This document shows, in pieces, positions 27,126-36,011 of a stretch of DNA of 64,000 nt. The DNA is from Paraburkholderia fynbosensis (lineage in GTDB: Bacteria; Pseudomonadota; Gammaproteobacteria; Burkholderiales; Burkholderiaceae). Made by a program: the position numbers and the translations under genes. Below the pieces are notes generated by a model that searched no databases, had not been told where the DNA came from, and saw only the letters and a list, made by a program, of their open reading frames with translations. Within the stretch, counting starts at the first letter, position 1. Every line of letters begins with the position of its first letter. The DNA is taken from positions 1 through 64,000 of the forward strand of contig NZ_CADIKI010000024.1 of NCBI RefSeq assembly GCF_902859935.1. The letters run 5' to 3'.

Positions 27126-28205
27126 GTGACTGACCTTTCTGAGAATCCCATGCAGTTGACGGGCTTCGAATTTGTGGAATTCGCTTCACCAGAAGCTAAC
27201 GTGCTGGAGCCGCTTTTCGAGGCTATGGGGTTCACGCTCATTGCTCGCCATCGTTCCAAAGACGTACTTCTGTACCGACAGGGTGACATCAATTTCATCG
27301 TCGATCGGGAGCCCCATAGCCGCGCCGCTTTCTTCGCTCGTGAACATGGCGCTAGCGCGTGCGGAATGGCATTTCGTGTAAATGACTCCCACGCCGCGTA
27401 TGCGCGAGCTCTATCCCTTGGCGCCGAACCGATTGAGATTTCAACCGGCCCGATGGAACTCAAGCTGCCTGCCATTAAAGGCATCGCTGGAGCGCCCATT
27501 TATCTCATCGATCGATTTAAGGAAGGCGGATCGATCTACGACATCGATTTCGAATATATCGACGGTGTGGACCGCCATCCTGCTGGCCACGGACTTCGCC
27601 TCATCGATCACCTGACGCACAACGTGTATCGGGGTCGCATGGCTCATTGGGCGGCTTTCTACGAAAAGCTTTTCAACTTCCGCGAGATTCGTTACTTCGA
27701 CATTAAAGGCGAGTACACCGGACTAACCTCGAAGGCGATGACAGCTCCGGACGGAAAGATCCGCATTCCACTTAACGAAGAGTCTGCGAAGGGCGGCGGC
27801 CAAATCGAAGAGTTTTTGATGGCTTTCAACGGGGAAGGCATACAACATATCGCGCTTCTTTGTGACGACTTGCTCTCAGTGATTGATAACTTGCGGACGT
27901 CTGGAGTGCCTCTTATGTCCGCGCCGAACAAGTACTACTACGACGCCTTGGACACGCGGATTCCTAACCATGGGCAACCTGTTGAGGAGCTCGCGGCGCG
28001 CGGAATCCTGCTCGACGGGGCAGTCAGGGATGGCGCACCTCGGCTCTTACTTCAGATTTTCTCAAAGACAGTGCTGGGCCCTGTCTTTTTTGAGTTCATC
28101 CAGCGTAAGGGCGACGACGGCTTTGGCGAGGGTAACTTTAAGGCTCTGTTCCAATCGATCGAGCGCGATCAGATCGATCGGGGTGTGCTAAGCACCAGTG
28201 CTTAA
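27126..28205 (+). CDS. hppD: 4-hydroxyphenylpyruvate dioxygenase
   Basis: A 359-aa VOC-fold Fe(II) dioxygenase that converts 4-hydroxyphenylpyruvate to homogentisate. The ligands are visible: His in IDHLTHNVYRGRM, His in NGEGIQHIALL and Glu in GPVFFEFIQRKG. The C-terminal signature DGFGEGNFKALFQSIERDQI is that of true HPPD rather than hydroxymandelate synthase. The GTG at 27126 follows AAGGAGG by 5 nt and gives the standard length; the ATG at 27099 is not supported. No homogentisate dioxygenase gene lies nearby. Confidence 0.93.
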   Translation: MTDLSENPMQLTGFEFVEFASPEANVLEPLFEAMGFTLIARHRSKDVLLYRQGDINFIVDREPHSRAAFFAREHGASACGMAFRVNDSHAAYARALSLGAEPIEISTGPMELKLPAIKGIAGAPIYLIDRFKEGGSIYDIDFEYIDGVDRHPAGHGLRLIDHLTHNVYRGRMAHWAAFYEKLFNFREIRYFDIKGEYTGLTSKAMTAPDGKIRIPLNEESAKGGGQIEEFLMAFNGEGIQHIALLCDDLLSVIDNLRTSGVPLMSAPNKYYYDALDTRIPNHGQPVEELAARGILLDGAVRDGAPRLLLQIFSKTVLGPVFFEFIQRKGDDGFGEGNFKALFQSIERDQIDRGVLSTSA

Positions 28206-28213
28206 ACGACAAA

Positions 28214-28244
28214 CTTGTCGGTTACTGTCTAGCCGACCGACAAG
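28214..28244 (+). terminator. Stem-loop after hppD
   Basis: CTTGTCGGT (28214-28222) and ACCGACAAG (28236-28244) form a perfect 9-bp stem with a 13-nt loop, 9 bp after the hppD stop. There is no T-run, but position and symmetry suggest a transcription end that isolates hppD from etfBA. Confidence 0.55.
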
Positions 28245-28451
28245 CACCCGCAACCGTCTATCTGGGGAGTCTGCCATGTGCGTGGTCTCTCCAGTTCGCA
28301 CCGCGGTTCAAATCGTTCTTAAACCCATCTGCCGATCGCAATGGTAACTCGATAGATTGCTGGCTTACGAATTGGCTAGAGTCATAGGTCCCGTTTTGCG
28401 TCGAGCATTCGTCAAAGCGGCAGGTGAAATGCTCCGTGAATGAGAGTCGTG

Positions 28452-29201
28452 ATGAAGCTTTTGGTATGTCTCAAGCGAGTGGTCGACTACAACGTCAAAG
28501 TCCGCGTGAAATCGGACGGTACGGGCGTCGATATCGCGAACGTGAAAATGTCGATGAACCCGTTCGACGAAATCGCGGTTGAAGAAGCGGTGCGTCTGAA
28601 GGAAGCGGGCGTCGCGACCGAAGTGATCGCCGTGTCGGCCGGTGTTGCGCAGGCACAGGAAACGCTGCGCACCGCGCTCGCCATCGGCGCGGATCGCGCG
28701 ATCCTGATCGAATCGAACGAAGACCTGCAGCCGCTCGCCGTCGCGAAGCTGCTCAAGGCGCTCGTAGACAAGGAGCAGCCGCAGCTGGTGATCCTCGGCA
28801 AACAGGCCATCGACGACGACTCCAACCAGACCGGCCAGATGCTCGCCGCGCTCGCGAATCTGCCGCAGGCGACGTTCGCGTCGAAGCTTGTCGCGGCGGA
28901 CGGCAAGGCGACGGTGTCGCGGGAAGTGGACGGCGGCGCGGAAACGCTGTCGCTGACGCTGCCCGCCGTGGTCACGACCGATCTGCGTCTGAACGAGCCG
29001 CGCTACGTGACGCTGCCGAACATCATGAAGGCCAAGAAAAAGCCGCTCGAAACGGTCAAGCCCGAAGACCTCGGCGTCGATGTGACGCCGCGTTTGAAGA
29101 CGCTGAAAGTCGCCGAGCCGCCCAGGCGCTCCGCCGGTGTGAAGGTGCCGGACGTGAAGACGCTGGTCGAGAAGCTGAAGACCGAAGCGAAGGTGCTGTG
29201 A
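28452..29201 (+). CDS. etfB: Electron transfer flavoprotein beta subunit
   Basis: A 249-aa EtfB, which binds AMP and, with EtfA, takes electrons from acyl-CoA and other flavin dehydrogenases to ETF-ubiquinone oxidoreductase. Signature segments are VCLKRVVDYNVKVRVKSDGT, MSMNPFDEIAVEEAVRLKE and KQAIDDDSNQTGQMLAAL. The ATG at 28452 yields the standard MKxLVxxKRV start. Third codon positions are much richer in G and C than in hppD upstream. The large open frame on the opposite strand (28365-29276) is a codon-bias shadow. Confidence 0.95.
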   Translation: MKLLVCLKRVVDYNVKVRVKSDGTGVDIANVKMSMNPFDEIAVEEAVRLKEAGVATEVIAVSAGVAQAQETLRTALAIGADRAILIESNEDLQPLAVAKLLKALVDKEQPQLVILGKQAIDDDSNQTGQMLAALANLPQATFASKLVAADGKATVSREVDGGAETLSLTLPAVVTTDLRLNEPRYVTLPNIMKAKKKPLETVKPEDLGVDVTPRLKTLKVAEPPRRSAGVKVPDVKTLVEKLKTEAKVL

Positions 29202-29214
29202 GGAGACCCGAGAA

Positions 29215-30159
29215 ATGACGAACCTGGTAATTGCAGAACACGACAATGCGTCGATCAAGGCCGCGACGCTGAACACGATCGCAGCGGCACAGAAGATCGG
29301 CGGTGATATTCACGTGCTGGTCGCGGGACATAACGCGCAGGGCGCGGCCGATGCGGCCGCGAAGATCGCTGGTGTCAGCAAGGTGCTGCTCGCCGATGCG
29401 CCGCAACTGGCCGCAGGCCTCGCGGAAAACGTCGAAGCGACGGTGCTGACGCTTGTGCAAGATGCGGCGAAGCACTACACGCACATCCTCGCGCCGGCTA
29501 CCGCCTACGGCAAGAACATCGCGCCGCGTATCGCCGCGAAGCTCGACGTCGCGCAGATCAGCGACATCACGGCAGTGGATAGCGCCGACACGTTCGAGCG
29601 TCCTATCTACGCGGGCAACGCGATCGCGATCGTGCAATCGGCTGATCCGATCAAGGTCATCACCGTGCGCTCGACCGGTTTTGATGCCGTCGCGGTCGAA
29701 GGCGGCAGCGCAGCGGTCGAGAAGATCGAAGCGGCAGCCGACGCAGGCCTCTCGCAGTTCGTGAGCCGCGAGGTGACGAAGCTCGATCGCCCGGAATTGA
29801 CGAGCGCGAAAATCATCGTGTCAGGCGGCCGGGGTCTTGGCAGTGGCGAGAACTACACGAAGGTTCTGGAGCCGCTGGCCGACAAGCTCGGCGCGGCACT
29901 GGGCGCATCGCGTGCGGCGGTCGACGCGGGGTTCGTGCCGAACGATTATCAGGTCGGTCAGACCGGCAAGATCGTGGCGCCGCAACTGTACGTCGCGGTC
30001 GGCATCTCGGGGGCGATCCAGCATCTGGCCGGCATGAAGGACTCGAAAGTCATCGTCGCGATCAACAAGGACGAAGAAGCGCCGATTTTCAGCGTCGCTG
30101 ACTATGGGTTGACGTGCGACCTGTTTGAAGCGATTCCTTGCTTCGCTGCCGAACTCTAG
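29215..30159 (+). CDS. etfA: Electron transfer flavoprotein alpha subunit
   Basis: A 314-aa EtfA. The C-terminal FAD-binding domain is clear: SGGRGLGSGENYTKVLEPLA, DAGFVPNDYQVGQTGKIVAP, GISGAIQHLAGM and INKDEEAPIF. It starts 13 bp after etfB behind GGAGACCCGAGAA. With EtfB it forms the heterodimeric electron carrier. There is no dehydrogenase gene next to the pair; within the window the FAD-linked 2-hydroxyacid dehydrogenase at 14665 is the best candidate donor. Confidence 0.95.
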   Translation: MTNLVIAEHDNASIKAATLNTIAAAQKIGGDIHVLVAGHNAQGAADAAAKIAGVSKVLLADAPQLAAGLAENVEATVLTLVQDAAKHYTHILAPATAYGKNIAPRIAAKLDVAQISDITAVDSADTFERPIYAGNAIAIVQSADPIKVITVRSTGFDAVAVEGGSAAVEKIEAAADAGLSQFVSREVTKLDRPELTSAKIIVSGGRGLGSGENYTKVLEPLADKLGAALGASRAAVDAGFVPNDYQVGQTGKIVAPQLYVAVGISGAIQHLAGMKDSKVIVAINKDEEAPIFSVADYGLTCDLFEAIPCFAAEL

Positions 30160-30185
30160 GTACTTGGGACAACTCGAGGTGAATC

Positions 30186-30503
30186 GTGAGCAAATCTGAA
30201 ACAGGGCATCCCGCGAATACGCGGAATGGCACGAAGCGACATGATGCTGCTATGCAAGCAAACCAGGAAGACGCTGAACTTTGGAGGTGGTTTGCGGCTG
30301 TGTATGAAGAGGGTCGCATCCGATGGTGCCGGTCTCACAGCGGATGGCTCGTGAGCGTCGATCACAAGCATCTGGCTACCGAACCAGATTTTGATACTGC
30401 TATTAGACTGGCTCGGGTACGGTACAACGTCGGTGAGCGGCGAGGGAAAGATCCGGCCGCCGAGACGCCGTCAGGTCCGCGTCGGGCGGCGATTGCTCTA
30501 TAG
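30186..30503 (+). CDS. Small hypothetical protein
   Basis: A 105-aa soluble protein starting with GTG at 30186 behind GAGGTGAATC. The core ELWRWFAAVYEEGRIRWCRSH followed by GWLVSVDHKHLATE looks like a compact alpha/beta fold; the C-terminus is basic and low in complexity. It lies 26 bp after etfA on the same strand. I recognise no domain and assign no function. Confidence 0.5.
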   Translation: MSKSETGHPANTRNGTKRHDAAMQANQEDAELWRWFAAVYEEGRIRWCRSHSGWLVSVDHKHLATEPDFDTAIRLARVRYNVGERRGKDPAAETPSGPRRAAIAL

Positions 30504-31176
30504 CATCTCGACTTGATTGAAAAACAGAGCGGTTCCACCGTGAAATTGCAGACCGTCTTCAAGCAAGACCGATTCGTGTAGACGCCAAAGACGGAGACCT
30601 CTCGAGGAAACCCGCGGCTTTGAACCTTCTTGTCCTGAAAGGCACTGCAACACGTTCTCAAACCGTTCCAATATTGGGTTGACGTTCGGTATGTCTCCCA
30701 CGCTGATGGCGGTGGGCAGCCAGCCATGGTGCTGTAGCTAGTGGAAGGCTGTCTGGAGAATACGAAGACCAGGTTGGTCCGCCGTACGCAGTCGTGTGTC
30801 CATACGTCCTCACCAGATTGCCCACCCACTGAGCCGACGACATCGCTACGCTTCTGCCACACTGCTGAACACTCTCTGCGGCGTGATTGACGGCAATTTA
30901 CGCTCGTCATGTCCTCCGCCGAGCGCGGGAAATCGGGCGGACACGAAGAATGAAGCCAATGCCGGTGTGGGCCGCCGGCGGGACGAGCAGGTAAACCGGC
31001 AGGTCCTTGCTGAATGCTCAGCGCATCCCGCACATGTCGGTGTGCCAGTGAGTGCTGCCCTTTCCGACCCCGCCGCGCTAGTTGCTGGCCGTGAGCCGGA
31101 ACTTGTCACGCCAGTGAGGTACGATCAACGGCGAACGCCAGGCGGGATATGCTGAGACCATAGCGTTCACGAGAAT
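30504..31176. other. Gene-free gap
   Basis: 673 bp without a convincing gene. A 223-codon minus-strand frame (30362-31033) overlaps the small gene at 30186, lacks a ribosome site and is rich in Arg, Ser and Cys, as expected of a shadow frame. No repeat, hairpin or IS end was recognised. Confidence 0.4.
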
Positions 31177-32457
31177 TCACGATCTCACATGTGCAAAGTC
31201 AATTGAGGCGCGTTGTGTGCGTTGTCGAATAGCCGCAGCGAACAGCACCGCAATGAAGAGGGAGACGCCCATCAACAGGTAAGATGTGTGAGGGGAGCCC
31301 GTTGGACCAGTCAGTAGCCCCACAAGATAGCTACCACAAAAAGCCCCCAAAGCGCTAAGGCTGTTTATAAGTGCAACGGCACCGCCGATGACGTTCTTTG
31401 GCAAAATTTCCGGGATGAGGGCAAAATAAGGGCCGCCTGGAACGTACATTGATACCCCTGCAATTGTAAGTAAGAGGAACGAACTCCAGAAGTGCGAAGA
31501 GCCAAGTAGCCAAAGTCCAAAGAAGGTCGCTGATGCGAGCGACAGGGATGTCGTGATGAATATCTTTCGGTTTTGCAGGCGATCAGAGAGCCATGCTGTT
31601 GGCAACATGACGAACACTGCACAGAAGTAGGGAACCGAAGCCAGCCAGCCCGTACTGACCATGCTCAACGAAGACGCCGATCGAAGTATGGACGGTAGCC
31701 AGATCAGAAACCCCGTGAAGCCGATGGACATAAAAAACATCATGCCGCCAAGTATCCAAACCGCGGATGTTCTGTACGCTTCCCGATAGTTCTTTATCGG
31801 ATTTAACAGCTTTTGCTCTTCAGCGAGAGTGGTTTGAAGGGTCGCCTTTTCCTTCTCGCTCAACCAGCTGACTTGCTCCGGACGATCGCGAACAACAAGA
31901 AACCAAACCACGCCCCAAAGTACGGCAGGAAGACCTTGCGCCACGAACATAATGCGCCATCCATATGCTTGGACGAGATAGCCCGAAGCGATCGACATCC
32001 ACAGCACGGTTACCGGATTGCCGAGAAATAATGCAGCGTTCACCCGGGACCGCTCGCGCTTGGTGAACCAATTCGATACCAGAATGAGAATTGACGGCAT
32101 AACCGCACATTCAACGACTCCAAGTGAGAATCGGATCAGCATCAGAGTCGTGACGTTCGTTACAACACCGGTTAGCGCGGCCAGCACTCCCCACGCCACA
32201 AGACATACAGATAAGACTCTCCTGACGCTGTATCGTTGGATAGAGACGCCGATAGGGATCTGAAAGATGAAGTAACCTAGAAAAAATAGTGATCCGATGA
32301 GTGATGAAGTGGCCTGTGTAATGCCCAGATCGACGTTAATTCCGGCCGCGGCCGCGAAGCCGTAGTTTGCCCGATCGAGGAAAGCAAGGCTGTAAGTAAC
32401 GAAAAAGAGTGGGGTGAGAATCCACCACCGCTTGTCGGACCACCGATTGATGTGCAT
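31177..32457 (-). CDS. MFS transporter, anion:cation symporter family
   Basis: A 426-aa inner-membrane symporter of the ACS branch (tartrate, phthalate and hexuronate transporters). The N-terminus KRWWILTPLFFVTYSLAFLD with R-x-N-x-G, the SLFFLGYFIFQIPIG segment and FSLGVVECAVMPSI are characteristic. The ATG at 32457 is preferred over the TTG at 32469 because a GGAG precedes it by 6 nt. It is followed on the same strand by nothing close, and lies 150 bp downstream of the small gene at 32608. Likely substrate: a carboxylate of the local pathway. Confidence 0.9.
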   Translation of the reverse strand: MHINRWSDKRWWILTPLFFVTYSLAFLDRANYGFAAAAGINVDLGITQATSSLIGSLFFLGYFIFQIPIGVSIQRYSVRRVLSVCLVAWGVLAALTGVVTNVTTLMLIRFSLGVVECAVMPSILILVSNWFTKRERSRVNAALFLGNPVTVLWMSIASGYLVQAYGWRIMFVAQGLPAVLWGVVWFLVVRDRPEQVSWLSEKEKATLQTTLAEEQKLLNPIKNYREAYRTSAVWILGGMMFFMSIGFTGFLIWLPSILRSASSLSMVSTGWLASVPYFCAVFVMLPTAWLSDRLQNRKIFITTSLSLASATFFGLWLLGSSHFWSSFLLLTIAGVSMYVPGGPYFALIPEILPKNVIGGAVALINSLSALGAFCGSYLVGLLTGPTGSPHTSYLLMGVSLFIAVLFAAAIRQRTQRASIDFAHVRS

Positions 32458-32607
32458 CACTGTCTCCAAATCTATGTTATTGCAGATTTATCTGCTTCGC
32501 GATAAGCGATGGTGACGGAGGCAGTATTCGATCCTTGTTTGAAGATCGAATCTCTGCGATCCACGGCGACGGGGCGTCTCCGTCAAAAGCCTGCGACTTA
32601 TCAAGGT

Positions 32608-33132
32608 TTAGAATCCTCTGCCGCCTGGATGTGAGACGTTTCCCCACTGCTCAGCGGTGCGACGGTTGATCGAAAATTTGATCGTGACTGTGCTGAATTC
32701 GATCTCGAAGGGACGAGCGATGTCGACGCGCTCGGTAAACTCAAGCAGGCCGAGCATCGTATTGCCTTTTGGAACTTGCTGCCCGTTCAGATACGCTATG
32801 TTCACGATGCGGCCGGTGTAACGATGGCCGTCTTGAACAATCGCGGCGTGGGGATCAATCGTGAGTGTGCGCGTCGCGAGCCCCATCATGTAGAAACAGG
32901 TGCCCGTTAGCGCAGCTTCAATTTGAAGCGCCTGACGAGCCGGATCTTCGCGCCATAGCGCTTCAATAGTCCGGTCCGAGAGCAGGGTGACCCAAAGCGG
33001 ACCACCCGGCAAGGCTGCGGGTTCTGAAAATGCGGACAATACAGCTTGGTCTTCGGCCGATATTGAAGCTTCATTCTTGATTGCGAGGTCAGCTGTCGCA
33101 GTTTCGGGTTGTTTTGCGCACTGCGGTGTCAT
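32608..33132 (-). CDS. Unknown-family protein, lactonase partner (second copy)
   Basis: A 174-aa paralogue of the protein at 25723-26241. It keeps AFSEPAALPGGPLWVTLLSD and RTIEALWREDPARQALQIEA, and the end VSHPGGRGF. Instead of a signal peptide it has a short polar N-terminus (MTPQCAKQPETATADLA), so it should be cytoplasmic. The ATG at 33132 overlaps the stop of the lactonase gene by 4 bp, exactly as in the first copy. The matched loss of export signals in both members of this copy supports a physical partnership between the two proteins. Confidence 0.85.
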   Translation of the reverse strand: MTPQCAKQPETATADLAIKNEASISAEDQAVLSAFSEPAALPGGPLWVTLLSDRTIEALWREDPARQALQIEAALTGTCFYMMGLATRTLTIDPHAAIVQDGHRYTGRIVNIAYLNGQQVPKGNTMLGLLEFTERVDIARPFEIEFSTVTIKFSINRRTAEQWGNVSHPGGRGF

Positions 33133-34310
33133 TTTGGCCTCACGATCAAGATTGAGCATGGTTGAGGAGTCGGGAGAACGTTATCCGTCGAAGAAAGGAT
33201 GCCGCTCGAACGATCTCTCGCTAAGACGAGCACCGCGTCTTCTCCCATATTTGGAAAGGCCAACCAGGAAGCATCGTCATTCATAGCAAAGACGCGCGCA
33301 CCCGTTTGGACCTTTTGCCACAATGTCTTGTCATTCCAGTCAATGACGTCGTCGTTTTCGAGAACGGAACGAGCGCTAGTCTCGGAGGACCCCAGAAATG
33401 TCAAGTGGCCGTCCTGTTGGTCAATCGAAAACGCCGCGACGCTTTCGGACGTGCGATGGTTTGCATACAAAAATAGTCCATCGGGGCTCACGTGAAGATG
33501 TGCGGCGCCGATTTTGATCGTTGAGTCACTGGGAAGCAACGAAATGGACTGTTGGAGATGAAGTAACCCTGAAGCAGCTCGAGTTAATACGTGAACTAGC
33601 CCGCTTTCTTCTGAGACCACGTACACACACTCGTTGAACGGATGTGCGGTTAGATGTCGGGGTCCATGGTCTCCCTCAAATTGCAGAAAAGGGGTTACAG
33701 CAGAAATAATGCGAGACGTCGACGGATCGAAGTCATAGACATATATCCTATTTAAGCCACGGTCTGCCACGTAAAGGCTTTTGTTGTCGGCAGAAAACGC
33801 GAGGCCATGTGCACGTGACTTTGATGAGCCAAAATCTGATTCCGGAACGCCATGCTTGATGTTACTAATAACATCGCCAATCGCCCCGTCTTCTCGGATT
33901 CGATATGTGACGACATTTCCCTCGTAAAAATTGACGAGCGCGAGAGTGTTACCTGTAGCATCGGTGCCTATTTCCGTGGGCATATCGCCGAGGGAATCTA
34001 CGCTGTTGAGCTTTTTCAGCGCGCCAGTCTCACGGCAAATTGAATAGGACGTGAGGCCCGCTCGCGGTGCCCCGGGGAAGGGCCAGCTGCGGGTACTTAT
34101 GCCGCCGTTGAACTCAGTCGCATATAGGTATCGCCCGTCGGGCGTTGTGGCCAAATCAGTCGCTGAACATACCGTCTCTGCCACCAAGCCCAATGGAGTA
34201 AAAGACCGGGCATCGCCCTCGACTCGCCACGCATATATGCCGCGAGAGAATCCGAGCGTTCCTCTCGCGGCGACATAGTTCCAACCACCGACGTATAAAT
34301 ATTGAGCCAT
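33129..34310 (-). CDS. Cytoplasmic beta-propeller lactonase-family protein
   Basis: A 393-aa seven-bladed propeller, paralogue of 24380-25726. Shared segments include SWPFPGAPRAG, DMPTEIGTDATGNTLAL, HGLAFSADNKSLYVADRGL and AHLHVSPDGLFLYANHR. It begins directly with MAQYLYVGGWN, at the position where the first copy's mature chain starts, so it has no signal peptide. Related enzymes hydrolyse 6-phosphogluconolactone or other sugar lactones; a periplasmic and a cytoplasmic version of the same activity is plausible. Its stop overlaps the partner gene at 33132. Confidence 0.83.
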   Translation of the reverse strand: MAQYLYVGGWNYVAARGTLGFSRGIYAWRVEGDARSFTPLGLVAETVCSATDLATTPDGRYLYATEFNGGISTRSWPFPGAPRAGLTSYSICRETGALKKLNSVDSLGDMPTEIGTDATGNTLALVNFYEGNVVTYRIREDGAIGDVISNIKHGVPESDFGSSKSRAHGLAFSADNKSLYVADRGLNRIYVYDFDPSTSRIISAVTPFLQFEGDHGPRHLTAHPFNECVYVVSEESGLVHVLTRAASGLLHLQQSISLLPSDSTIKIGAAHLHVSPDGLFLYANHRTSESVAAFSIDQQDGHLTFLGSSETSARSVLENDDVIDWNDKTLWQKVQTGARVFAMNDDASWLAFPNMGEDAVLVLARDRSSGILSSTDNVLPTPQPCSILIVRPK

Positions 34311-34554
34311 ATTGACCTGTTTTGTGGATATTGAAACTTCCTCGCGACTTGGTTACCGGATGCGTTCATGAGAAGACTGAGGGTTCATCAACGTGTGCCT
34401 CTAGAAGACTTTCTATATTCCTTTGCGTATCGACGGAAAAATATCGGTTCGCGTCCATTCGAGTCACCTGATAGAGCTACCCAATGCGATGATTGGTAAT
34501 CGGAGTCGGTGCAGCTCGGCTAGTCACTGATGAAAAGGGCATTGGAACGTCGTG

Positions 34555-35727
34555 CTAGAAAAAGTGACGAATCCCGATCCCGAACGAATTCGGATCTGCG
34601 CCGACGGTCGAAGGTGCAACGGCAATTGCACCGCCGAAGAGAGAGAAGTTACCGGTAGAGTTGTTCCAAACACGACCGTAGTCAGCATACACGAATGTGC
34701 TCTTTGAAAGTGGATGTTTGTACGAGATGCCAAACACCGTCCCTCGCCCCACTTCGCCCGTTGGATTGTCTTGAGCGAGGCGCTGCACCTGAACTTGCAA
34801 GGTGTCTATTCCAATCTGTACACCAGCACCCAGCCAGGCGTCCCAGGCGCTTACAGGCGTGCCTTCTTTCCAATATCCTCCAGACGCTTCAAAGATGCCA
34901 AACTTGTATCTTCCGCCAAACAGATAGTCCCAGCGATCAGAGGTTGAACCGGTAAATGCAAGTGGGGAACCCGCGATATTGGCGAACGTCGCTCGCTGAT
35001 ATGACGCGGCGAGCGTCAGGTTTTGCTTTTCAAAGACGCCGCTTACCCCGAACAGACGCCCCGCATTCGTCGGAGGGTTGCCTATGCCTCCCGGACTTTG
35101 GTCTCCGAGACTGTAGGTCAAGTGTACGGTTAATCCGTACAGATTTGGGCTGATGTAAAAAACAGCGTTACTGACCCGACCGAAATGCTCAACGCCGCCA
35201 AGACCAATCACTGTGTTCGCGTTACCGAGCGATTGCAATTGAAAGATATCAGCTTTCACCCACGCATAGTAGGAGGGTGAAAAGTCGCGTCCGAAGACCA
35301 GCGTTCCGAATGTGTTGCTATTAAGTCCAACGATTGCTCGTCGATCGAAGCCGGTGCCAGGTAATCCATTAGGAGCCGCTGGAGTAGCGCTCGAGTAGTT
35401 CCCAGAGTAAGAGGAGGCGGCACCTGTGTTAATAGCAAAGCTCGACTGCAGGTCGAAGATCGCTGCAAGGCCGCCACCAAGGTCTTCCCTTCCTTTAAAG
35501 CCGAAGAAGTTCGGTCCGTCCAACCCCGAGGTCTGTGAAAATGAATGCGCACCACCGCCATTGTCAATATACGCTAGCCCGGCGTCGAGCATTCCGTAGA
35601 GAAGGACGTATGACTCAGCTTTGGCGGGCGTGCTTGCAAGCACAAGCAGTGTCACTGAAGCAGTCGCGAGGTGTCGGAACTTTGGTCGGCAAGGGCGTCG
35701 CCGGCAAGTATGAATGTCTCTTGTCAT
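34555..35727 (-). CDS. Gram-negative porin, trimeric OmpC-like
   Basis: A 390-aa outer-membrane porin. The N-terminus is longer and more basic than in the other two (TRDIHTCRRRPCRPK), then a signal core ATASVTLLVLASTPAKA, then ESYVLLYGMLDAG. It ends NSFGIGIRHFF. The family length is normal after cleavage. An in-frame methionine suited to a short signal peptide is absent, so 35727 is kept as start. It lies next to an ACS transporter gene and the lactonase module, suggesting a substrate-specific uptake role. Confidence 0.88.
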   Translation of the reverse strand: MTRDIHTCRRRPCRPKFRHLATASVTLLVLASTPAKAESYVLLYGMLDAGLAYIDNGGGAHSFSQTSGLDGPNFFGFKGREDLGGGLAAIFDLQSSFAINTGAASSYSGNYSSATPAAPNGLPGTGFDRRAIVGLNSNTFGTLVFGRDFSPSYYAWVKADIFQLQSLGNANTVIGLGGVEHFGRVSNAVFYISPNLYGLTVHLTYSLGDQSPGGIGNPPTNAGRLFGVSGVFEKQNLTLAASYQRATFANIAGSPLAFTGSTSDRWDYLFGGRYKFGIFEASGGYWKEGTPVSAWDAWLGAGVQIGIDTLQVQVQRLAQDNPTGEVGRGTVFGISYKHPLSKSTFVYADYGRVWNNSTGNFSLFGGAIAVAPSTVGADPNSFGIGIRHFF

Positions 35728-36011
35728 ATGTATTTGTTATGTACAACTATTAAAGTGAAGGTTGGTGGTGGTGCGAAGATGGGCGGTTGCCCGGTATTGA
35801 AGGCCAGTATTGCAATGAATTTATTCGATGTACAGCTACTGTTTGTTTTCGACTCGAAACCAAATACAACAGGAAAACGTTCGCTTGGCGGATTTCTCGG
35901 GAAGTGGTTCATCCAAACCAGGCGGCTCCGCCTTCAGTTGAATCGGTGGGCAAAAAAGCGAAGCGAGCATTGCATCTAGCGAAGCTTCGTTGTAGTCACG
36001 CCGGTAGTTAG

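Noticed and set aside
28365..29276. 303-codon minus-strand open frame
   Set aside because: Opposite etfB, full of RLLLG/HRRR-type low-complexity sequence; a codon-bias shadow.
30362..31033. 223-codon minus-strand open frame
   Set aside because: No ribosome site or domain, and it overlaps the small plus-strand gene at 30186.
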